7,436 bases of DNA from Halorhodospira sp. (GTDB taxonomy: Bacteria; Pseudomonadota; Gammaproteobacteria; Nitrococcales; Halorhodospiraceae): assembly GCA_007121755.1 (NCBI GenBank), contig SKJZ01000048.1, positions 1-7,436 on the forward strand, given 5' to 3'. Position 1 is the first letter of the stretch, and the number at the start of each line of letters is the position of its first letter. This document shows, in pieces, positions 1-5,135 of this stretch. The translations under genes were made by a program, and so were the position numbers. The notes beneath the pieces are model-generated. The model made no database searches. It was given only the letters and a program-made list of their open reading frames with translations, and was not told the origin of the DNA.

Positions 1-150
1 CTCGGCGCCGCGGTAGAGCTCGGTGTGTCCCTTCTGCCGGCCAAAGCCCTTGACCTCGGTGACGGTGACGCCCTGGACGCCGATGGCGGAGAGCGCCTCG
101 CGCACATCGTCGAGCTTGAAAGGCTTGATGATTGCCGTAACCCACTTCAT
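1..150 (-). CDS. glnK: Nitrogen regulatory P-II protein, GlnK type (5' part; 3' end outside window)
   Basis: The 50 visible codons start at the ATG at 150 and read MKWVTAIIKPFKLDDVREAL, then continue to GFGRQKGHTELYRGAE. These are the conserved N-terminal beta-alpha-beta core and the first half of the T-loop of P-II proteins. The window ends immediately before the expected Tyr51, the uridylylation target of GlnD. P-II trimers sense ATP/ADP and 2-oxoglutarate in the cytoplasm and control the ammonium channel AmtB, glutamine synthetase adenylylation and NtrB. The VTAIIKPF start and IGVQG segment look more GlnK-like than GlnB-like. That choice is supported by the sigma-54/NtrC promoter in front, which is typical of glnK (often glnK-amtB). 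Any amtB would lie beyond the left edge and cannot be seen. A GAGGAAA ribosome-binding site precedes the ATG. Family call is near certain; the GlnK rather than GlnB paralogue call is likely. Confidence 0.95.
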   Translation of the reverse strand, partial: MKWVTAIIKPFKLDDVREALSAIGVQGVTVTEVKGFGRQKGHTELYRGAE

Positions 151-225
151 CGCTGTTTCCTCGCTGCTGCTGTTGCCGGGTCCATGGTTGGCGCGTCCGT
201 GGAGGGCGCGCTTCGACCAAGAGAG

Positions 226-241
226 AGCAGGAGGTGTGCCA
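226..241 (-). promoter_or_regulatory. Sigma-54 (RpoN) promoter of glnK
   Basis: Read on the minus strand the sequence is TGGCAC-ACCTC-CTGCT. Against the sigma-54 consensus TGGCAC-N5-TTGCW it matches the whole -24 box, has the exact 5-bp spacing, and has only the first T of the -12 box changed to C. The invariant GG and GC doublets are present. Counting from the -12 GC puts the expected transcript start near 215, which leaves a leader of about 65 nt before the glnK ATG. With two NtrC-like sites upstream, this is the architecture expected for nitrogen-limitation control. Start-site position is inferred. Confidence 0.85.
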
Positions 242-305
242 GCCCTATAAATACAACAGGTTGGAGGGATTCAGTGTCAGTGGGAGGCGAGGTGGAGCGT
301 TGCTG

Positions 306-322
306 TGCACCAGTACGGGGCC
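306..322. promoter_or_regulatory. NtrC-like binding site, promoter-proximal, weaker
   Basis: TGCACCAGTACGGGGCC has a perfect left half (TGCACCA) of the NtrC consensus TGCACYA-N3-TGGTGCA and a degenerate right half. Its centre is about 99 bp upstream of the inferred sigma-54 start and 31 bp (three helical turns) from the stronger site, so both would face the same side of the DNA. That matches the enhancer spacing known for enterobacterial glnA. Alone this site would be weak evidence; the position strengthens it. Confidence 0.6.
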
Positions 323-336
323 GGCGCCGGGGGGGC

Positions 337-353
337 GGCACCAGGTTGGTGCC
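337..353. promoter_or_regulatory. NtrC-like binding site, promoter-distal, strong
   Basis: GGCACCAGGTTGGTGCC is a near-perfect 17-bp palindrome that fits the NtrC core GCAC-N7-GTGC. Its centre is about 130 bp upstream of the inferred sigma-54 start of glnK. Phosphorylated NtrC bound here and at the neighbouring site would form the enhancer complex that activates the sigma-54 polymerase. The palindrome is seen directly; NtrC as the binding protein is inferred from the family consensus and the promoter context. Confidence 0.8.
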
Positions 354-411
354 CGGATTGCGGATATAGGAGGGGTCGCGCACTTTTCCCTGCAGGAAAA
401 CGTTGAATGGA

Positions 412-475
412 CCGTCATTGCGTAGCGAAGCAATACCGGGAAGGGGTACGCATGACGGGGGTTACGCAATGACGG
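412..475. repeat. 13-bp inverted repeat resembling a dispersed intergenic palindrome
   Basis: CCGTCATTGCGTA at 412-424 is repeated as its exact reverse complement at 463-475, with 38 bp between. A third, one-base-shorter copy of the right arm (TACGCATGACGG) lies at 448-459. The start CGTCATTGCG and the following AGCGAAGCAAT resemble the CGTCATTGCGAGCGAAG family of dispersed palindromic repeats found in several proteobacterial genomes; that comparison is from memory. There is no T-tract after either arm, so it is not a canonical intrinsic terminator, although it sits just beyond the diguanylate cyclase stop codon. Confidence 0.6.
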
Positions 476-491
476 CTTGTTCAGCGTCCCC

Positions 492-1703
492 CTAGGCGGC
501 GCGATCCTGGTCGCAGCAGATGATACGGTCTTTTCCGCTGTCTTTCGCCAAGTACATGCGGCGGTCAGCGGTGGCGACCAGATCCGGCCAAGTCCTGATA
601 CCGTCCCGCACGCGTTCCGCGATCCCGATACTGGCGGTGACCGGAGAACTGTCGGGGCGCGGACCGAGTCCGGCCTCCCGGCATCGCTGGAGCGCGGCCG
701 CGGCCCCGGTGCAGTCGGTGTTGGGCATGACGATCAGAAACTCCTCGCCGCCCCAGCGTACGAGAATGTCCTCGGCCCGCATCGCGCTGAACAGCGATTC
801 CGCGGTTGTGGCGAGGACGGCGTCGCCGTGCTCATGGCTGTACAGGTCGTTGATCGCCTTAAAGTTGTCGAGATCGATAAAGACGACCGACAGCGGGGTG
901 TCGTGGCGTGCCGCGTGCTGAAATTGCCGTTCCAGCAGCTCTTCGCCGACGCGGCGGGTGAACGTGGCGGTCAGGCCGTCGTGGGACGCTTGGTTGACCA
1001 GGGCCATCATAAAGTGGAGTTGGCTCATGGCGGCGAGGATGGCGACTACCAGCAGCAGTCCGAGCAGCCAAAGGGCGCCGAAAACAGCGGTGATATCCAG
1101 GATGGTGTGGCCGGTGAGGCCGGTCCCCGCCTGGGCGAGAATCATCGGCGTTCCGAAGATTAGCCCCTCCAGCAGCGTGATCGGGAAGACGCTGAGGCCG
1201 GCGACCATGACGAAGGAGAGAAAGGCGTACCCCACCGCAACCATCGCGGCTAGGCCGGACAGGTCTGCTTGCGCCAACAGTGGATGGCTGATAATAAAAA
1301 AGAGAGTTGGGATTAGCAGTAAAGAACCCAGCGCACGGTAGGCGCCGCCCATGCGGTCGACATTGGCGAAGCCCAAAGCCACTGCGAAGAAAGCGGCGGT
1401 CGCGGCGATACGCAGCAGGGCCAGCCAGCCCCACAGTGGCCACGGAAAGACCAGCATGTCGACAACAATCCACAAGGGCGTCAGGATGGCGAAGATCGCC
1501 GCAACGAGGCGTACCCGGGAGACGATCAGCACCGCCCGCCGGCGTTGGACCAGCAGGTTGTGGTGGCGGCAGAGGACGAGGTCGCGTACCTCGTCCGGTG
1601 TCATGTCGCCGACCACCCGCCGGACCAGTTCCCGAAACCAAGCAGCGGCCTTGTTCAACACAGCGGCGCTTTCTTTATTCATCTGCGTTCTATGGTGGAT
1701 CAT
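492..1703 (-). CDS. Membrane-anchored diguanylate cyclase (GGDEF family), DGC1
   Basis: This 403-aa protein would make c-di-GMP from two GTP at the inner membrane. Residues 1-60 are a charged cytoplasmic segment. About six hydrophobic helices follow, roughly at 65-85, 91-111, 124-140, 150-173, 174-191 and 203-226. The GGDEF domain spans about 236-395. The active-site loop is GGEEF (318-322), the metal-binding Asp lies in FIDLDNF (D277), and the inhibitory I-site RxxD is R309-A-E-D312, exactly five residues before GGEEF. The domain should therefore be active and product-inhibited. The entry motif SHDGLTATFTRR is a degenerate form of DPLTGLxNRR. The ATG at 1703 overlaps the stop of the upstream chemoreceptor gene as ATGA, and its own ribosome-binding site is poor, so translation is probably coupled. 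An internal ATG at 1682 (MNKES) is a less likely start. The N-terminal sensor type is not one I can name with confidence. Confidence 0.92.
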   Translation of the reverse strand: MIHHRTQMNKESAAVLNKAAAWFRELVRRVVGDMTPDEVRDLVLCRHHNLLVQRRRAVLIVSRVRLVAAIFAILTPLWIVVDMLVFPWPLWGWLALLRIAATAAFFAVALGFANVDRMGGAYRALGSLLLIPTLFFIISHPLLAQADLSGLAAMVAVGYAFLSFVMVAGLSVFPITLLEGLIFGTPMILAQAGTGLTGHTILDITAVFGALWLLGLLLVVAILAAMSQLHFMMALVNQASHDGLTATFTRRVGEELLERQFQHAARHDTPLSVVFIDLDNFKAINDLYSHEHGDAVLATTAESLFSAMRAEDILVRWGGEEFLIVMPNTDCTGAAAALQRCREAGLGPRPDSSPVTASIGIAERVRDGIRTWPDLVATADRRMYLAKDSGKDRIICCDQDRAA

Positions 1704-3802
1704 ACCATCTGTCCGACGCGGAAACGCGCGACCGTTTCCCGCAGATGGGCGGCCAACCGTGTCAGTTCCTCACCGCTCCGGGCGGTCTGTTGGGCGCCGG
1801 TGCTCGTCTCCCGCGAAAGCTCGGCGATGCTGACTACGTTGCGGTTCATCTCGTCGGCCACGGCGCTCTGCTCCTCGGCGGCGGTGGCGATCTGGCCGGT
1901 CATGTCGCTGATGGAGGCGATGGCGCCCGTGATGGACGCCAGTTGCGCCCCCGTCTTTTCTGCCTCGCGCACGGTGTCTTCGGCCTGTTTGCGCCCCGCC
2001 TCCATCCGTTCGGCGGCTTCCCGGGCGCCGTCTTGAAGCTTCTGGATCGTCTCCTGGATCTGGAGGGCGGACTCCTGGGTCCGGGTGGAGAGGGTGCGCA
2101 CCTCTTCCGCCACCACCGCAAAACCGCGCCCCTGTTCGCCGGCCCGGGCCGCCTCGATGGCCGCGTTGAGCGCCAGTAGATTGGTTTGCTCCGTAATGTC
2201 CTGAATCACATTGAGTACCACGGTGGCCGATTCGCTGTCCTGCTCCAGCGCCAGAATGCGGTCCGCCGCCCCTTTTACCTCGGCGGCCAGGGTCTCAATC
2301 ACTTCAACTGCGGCGGCCATCGCCCGCTGCCCCTCGGTGGCCGCGTGGTTGGCCTCCCGGCCGGCCTCGGCCGTACTGGCCGCGTTGCTTGCAACCTCTT
2401 CGACCGTCTGCGCCATTTCGGTCATGGCGCCGGCGATCTGATCGGTCTCCTGGTGTTGGCGTTCCGTCGACTCCTGCGCCCGGTTGGCGCAGGTCGACAG
2501 TTGCTCGGCGGTGGTTGCCAGATGTTGGGTGGAGTTGGCGACCAGGTTTAACAGCCGTTCAAACTCCTCCAGCATGCGGTTAAACGCGGAGCCGGTCTCG
2601 CCCAGTTCGTCCCGGCCACTCAGCGCGACGCGCACCGTCAGGTCGTTTTGGGCGGTCGCCTCCGAGATGGCCTCCTGCAATCGTCGGATGCGGGCGACTG
2701 TGCGCATGACCACCAGCGCGGCGGCGCCTCCGACGAGCATCCCGGCGGCCAACAGCAGCGCACTGACCGCCAGCCCGCCGCGCGCCTCCCCGCCCGCCAC
2801 CTCCGCATGGGCGCGGGCGTCGTCGCTGATCACGTCGATCACTGCCAGCAGCGTATCGATGGCCTCGGTGGAGCGCCGGAACCACTCGGCTCCGTCGACG
2901 GGATAGTCTCCGCCGCGGGCGCCGGCCGCCTGCAATGCCGTGCGCAGTTCCTGGTAGCTGCCCAGGAAGGTGCGTTCCACCTCGCTCCACGCGCGGGAAT
3001 ACGGCTCCGTGAAGGGTTGGTGGTGCGCGTCGGGTTCGTCCAGGTAGATCGGCGATACGACACGCTGCACGAAGTCGAGTTGTAAATCGACGATGCTGCG
3101 GAACCTTGCCAAGCGGGCCGCTTCCTCCGTGGTCAGCGGTTCGCCGCGGGCGATTACTCCGCCCCAGGCGGCCCGCTCACGGCCGGCGTACTCGGCCGCC
3201 AGCCACAGGGCCTGTTTGATCTCGGTATTGTTAAAGCGCGCCGCGTAGATGTGGTCCGCCGCGCCGAAGGCGGCCATGCGCAGATCGGCGGCGGCGTCGA
3301 TAGTGGCGGTGGCGGTCCGGACCCACTCCGGTCCGTCGATGCGCATGGCGCCGCCACTCAGCGTCCCGTCAACGCGTGAACGGGCGTCGGCCAACTCGCG
3401 CCACGCCGTCTCCGCGCGTTCGAGTTGGCGCGCCATCCGCTCTCCGCCCAGCCCCCTGGCGGCGAGCCCGCGCGCCAGCTCGAGCGCCTGTTCCATCTCT
3501 TCGTTGCCGTCCCGGCGCGCCGCTTCGATATTGCGCACAACCGCTCTGTCCGGCGTGGTTCCGGTTGCCACCTGGCTTAAAGCGGTATTGGTGGCGCCGC
3601 GCTCACGGGCCTGATACAGGGCCGCGGTAAGGATATGGTCGGCGAGCGTGTTGGCCTGATCCAGCAGCTGTGCTTCCCGCCATTGGGCCCCTTGGACCGA
3701 CCAAGCGAGGTAGCCGAGGGCGGCGATGAGCGACAGTGCGAGGAAAAAAATCAGTGAGGTCAGCGTGGCGCGGATGGTCAATAAACCGGTGAAGCGCTTC
3801 AT
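1700..3802 (-). CDS. Methyl-accepting chemotaxis protein with NIT-like periplasmic sensor domain
   Basis: This 700-aa transmembrane chemoreceptor has TM1 at about 12-34, a large all-helical periplasmic domain (35-342), TM2 at 344-368, HAMP at about 368-420, and a cytoplasmic signalling coiled coil to the C-terminus. The hairpin tip, which docks CheA/CheW, runs from IQDITEQTNLLALNAAIEAA (533-552) to RGFAVVAEEVRTLS (about 559-572). There is no NWETF-type CheR/CheB tether. The periplasmic part resembles NIT (nitrate- and nitrite-sensing) domains: ARERGATNTAL at 65-75, EYAGRERAAW at 204-213, and EWFRRSTEAID at 306-316 match NIT-type motifs. The ligand is inferred, not shown. The ATG at 3802 is chosen because AAGGGAG lies 8 nt upstream and it opens directly into TM1; a longer frame from a TTG at 3913 has no ribosome-binding site. 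The stop overlaps DGC1. Confidence 0.93.
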   Translation of the reverse strand: MKRFTGLLTIRATLTSLIFFLALSLIAALGYLAWSVQGAQWREAQLLDQANTLADHILTAALYQARERGATNTALSQVATGTTPDRAVVRNIEAARRDGNEEMEQALELARGLAARGLGGERMARQLERAETAWRELADARSRVDGTLSGGAMRIDGPEWVRTATATIDAAADLRMAAFGAADHIYAARFNNTEIKQALWLAAEYAGRERAAWGGVIARGEPLTTEEAARLARFRSIVDLQLDFVQRVVSPIYLDEPDAHHQPFTEPYSRAWSEVERTFLGSYQELRTALQAAGARGGDYPVDGAEWFRRSTEAIDTLLAVIDVISDDARAHAEVAGGEARGGLAVSALLLAAGMLVGGAAALVVMRTVARIRRLQEAISEATAQNDLTVRVALSGRDELGETGSAFNRMLEEFERLLNLVANSTQHLATTAEQLSTCANRAQESTERQHQETDQIAGAMTEMAQTVEEVASNAASTAEAGREANHAATEGQRAMAAAVEVIETLAAEVKGAADRILALEQDSESATVVLNVIQDITEQTNLLALNAAIEAARAGEQGRGFAVVAEEVRTLSTRTQESALQIQETIQKLQDGAREAAERMEAGRKQAEDTVREAEKTGAQLASITGAIASISDMTGQIATAAEEQSAVADEMNRNVVSIAELSRETSTGAQQTARSGEELTRLAAHLRETVARFRVGQMV

Positions 3803-3810
3803 GGTGTCGA

Positions 3811-3817
3811 CTCCCTT
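3811..3817 (-). promoter_or_regulatory. Ribosome-binding site fixing the chemoreceptor start
   Basis: AAGGGAG on the minus strand sits 8 nt before the ATG at 3802. The alternative upstream TTG at 3913 has no comparable site, so this element decides the start. Confidence 0.8.
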
Positions 3818-3933
3818 CAGCGAAAGGCGGTGTGACCGGCGGGTTCGCCGTGCCATCGATCCCTGTCGTGCCCTTACGGTCAGGAGGGGCGCTACTAAGC
3901 GGGATGCCGTCAAGATTCAAATACGCGTGGAGT

Positions 3934-3963
3934 TGCCGGGCGGGGGGGTGCCGGGCGGGGGCG
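3934..3963 (+). repeat. 15-bp G-rich tandem duplication with G-quadruplex motif
   Basis: Two adjacent 15-bp units, each starting TGCCGGGCGGGGG, lie at 3934-3948 and 3949-3963. The plus strand therefore carries four G-runs (3, 7, 3 and 5 G) separated by loops of 1, 4 and 1 nt, which fits the standard G-quadruplex pattern. It lies about 130-160 bp upstream of the chemoreceptor ATG, on that gene's template strand. Any function is inference. Confidence 0.7.
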
Positions 3964-4160
3964 CGGACCGGCGCGGGTCGCACCTTGAGACCGAAGGTAT
4001 CCATACTCGTTCCTTTTCGCTATAAGCCGTTCTGGGCTATATCCACAATAACGTCCTGTGTTTCCACCTTAAAACGGGTTGCGCTCCACTGCAACTCCAT
4101 GATCTTTCGGGGCGATGCGCCCGCCGCCGGGTTCGGCCGGTCCCGCCGGGAAGAGTGCCG

Positions 4161-4187
4161 TACGGAATCCGTCCTGCCTGCCGATAA
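4161..4187 (+). promoter_or_regulatory. Possible sigma-28 (FliA) promoter for DGC2
   Basis: GCCGATAA at 4180-4187 is an exact match to the sigma-28 -10 element. The consensus 11-bp spacer puts the -35 at 4161-4168 (TACGGAAT), which matches only about half of TAAAGTTT. It points towards DGC2, whose start lies about 70 bp downstream. A motility-type promoter would suit a c-di-GMP gene next to a chemoreceptor, but the poor -35 keeps this tentative. Confidence 0.35.
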
Positions 4188-4255
4188 CAGGGGCAAGGAC
4201 GGCGACGCCGGGCGGCGGTGTCGTCCAGGGTCGGCAACAGGATTGGTCAGTAGCC

Positions 4256-5134
4256 ATGATGCATGCGGAACATCTTGAGAGGCGGGCGGTCACGCCGTGC
4301 AGCGATCCGGCTTCGAGGCGCGCCTACCCGGTGCCGGCGGGCGACGACGCCATGGCGTTCCTGCAGGCGTTGCACGGTTCGCTGGAGCCAGAGGAAGTGC
4401 TGCGCCGCTTCCACGGACACGCGCAGCGTTTTATTCCTCACGACGGCGTGTTGGTGGAGACCGACAGCGGTACGTGGGTGGCCGGGAGGAGGGCGGGCCG
4501 CCGTTCGGCCGCGGCTGTGGAGTTGGACGGCCGGCGCTTCGGAAAGGTGACGCTTCTCCACCCAAAGGCGTTGGGAGAGGGCGCCGGCGCGGCATTGTCG
4601 GCGTTGACCAGGCTGTTAGCGCAACCCCTGTGGAACGCGCTGCGCTACCGCGACGCCCTCGATGCGGCGCGCCGTGATCCGCTCACCGGCCTGCCCAACC
4701 GCGCCGCCTTCGACGAAGCGCTCGCCGCCGAGATCGATCTGGCCCGCCGCTACGGATCGCCTCTCTCGCTGGTGGTCGTCGATGCCGACCGGTTCAAAGA
4801 GGTCAATGACCGGTACGGCCATCTGGCCGGCGACCAATTGCTGACCGTCATCGCCCGCCGGCTGCGCGGGGCGGAGCGGAAGAGTGATCTGACCTACCGT
4901 TACGCCGGGGATGAGTTCGTCACCATCCTGCGGTACGCCGACGCCGCCGTCGCCACCAAGGTGGCGGAGCGGATGCGGGAGCGGGTGGCGGCCACCGATG
5001 TGGTGCTCGACCAGGGCGTGCAGGCAAAGTTGCGGATTACCGCGGGGGCCGCGACCTTGAAGCCGGGGGACGACGCCCGGGAACTCTTTCGCCGGGCCGA
5101 TCAGGCCATGTTCGCCGTGAAGGCACGCCGGTAG
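4256..5134 (+). CDS. Soluble GGDEF-domain protein with AGDEF motif, probable diguanylate cyclase (DGC2)
   Basis: This 292-aa protein has no transmembrane segments, so it should be cytoplasmic. Residues about 30-130 (from MAFLQALHGSLEPEEVLRRF through FIPHDGVLVE) look like a short, diverged GAF-type sensor domain; I infer this from pattern only. A linker helix leads to the GGDEF domain at about 133-292, entered by the canonical DPLTGLPNR (141-149). The metal-binding Asp is in VVVDADRF (D176). The active loop is A-G-D-E-F (217-221), so the first Gly is Ala. The I-site R208-K-S-D211 is intact and correctly spaced. Some AGDEF proteins are known to be active, so an enzyme or a c-di-GMP-binding relic are both possible. 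The start is uncertain: I chose the ATG at 4256 (weak AGGA 13 nt upstream) because the longer frame from 4115 adds a Gly/Pro/Arg-rich run that looks non-coding. It converges on argF with one base between stops. Confidence 0.88.
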   Translation: MMHAEHLERRAVTPCSDPASRRAYPVPAGDDAMAFLQALHGSLEPEEVLRRFHGHAQRFIPHDGVLVETDSGTWVAGRRAGRRSAAAVELDGRRFGKVTLLHPKALGEGAGAALSALTRLLAQPLWNALRYRDALDAARRDPLTGLPNRAAFDEALAAEIDLARRYGSPLSLVVVDADRFKEVNDRYGHLAGDQLLTVIARRLRGAERKSDLTYRYAGDEFVTILRYADAAVATKVAERMRERVAATDVVLDQGVQAKLRITAGAATLKPGDDARELFRRADQAMFAVKARR

Positions 5135-5135
5135 T

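Larger units (their letters stand above)
151..491. other. 341-bp regulatory spacer between glnK and the diguanylate cyclase gene
   Basis: I find no convincing gene here. The short open frames lack good ribosome-binding sites and family resemblance. The right half of the glnK leader holds a sigma-54 promoter and two NtrC-like sites, listed separately. Further right is a 13-bp inverted repeat (412-424/463-475) next to the 3' end of the diguanylate cyclase gene. The patch at 245-257 (CTATAAATACAAC) is the only AT-rich stretch, and it lies between the promoter and the activator sites, where DNA bending would be expected. Confidence 0.8.
3803..4255. other. 453-bp divergent spacer between the chemoreceptor and DGC2 genes
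   Basis: I see no convincing gene here. The spacer carries a G-rich 15-bp tandem repeat (3934-3963), a small hairpin CGGCG-GGTT-CGCCG (3837-3850) in the chemoreceptor leader, a possible FliA-type promoter towards DGC2 (4161-4187) and an imperfect hairpin in the DGC2 leader (4198-4225). A minus-strand ATG at 4004 has a strong ribosome-binding site (AAGGA, 6 nt away), but its frame is proline/arginine-rich and runs 200 bases into the chemoreceptor gene out of frame. I do not call it as a gene. I could not identify a convincing promoter for the chemoreceptor. Confidence 0.7.

Noticed and set aside
412..475. Intrinsic terminator for DGC1
   Set aside because: The loop is 38 nt and no T-tract follows the stem in the minus-strand direction.
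3803..3913. Longer chemoreceptor start at a TTG (3913)
   Set aside because: No ribosome-binding site and an Arg-rich run before TM1. The ATG at 3802 has AAGGGAG at good spacing and opens directly into the first membrane helix.
4019..4048. A sigma-70 promoter for the chemoreceptor (TTGTGG with TATAGC, 18-bp spacer, minus strand)
   Set aside because: Only 3/6 and 4/6 matches, and its start site would fall on the AAGGA at 4011-4015. Too weak to call.
4115..4255. Longer DGC2 start at the ATG at 4115
   Set aside because: Adds 47 Gly/Pro/Arg-rich residues with no family resemblance, overlaps the possible FliA promoter, and lacks a good ribosome-binding site.
3803..4255. A c-di-GMP (GEMM) riboswitch in the divergent leader
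   Set aside because: I looked on both strands for the conserved GGACGCAAAGCC-like core and the flanking GNRA and receptor pieces and did not find them.
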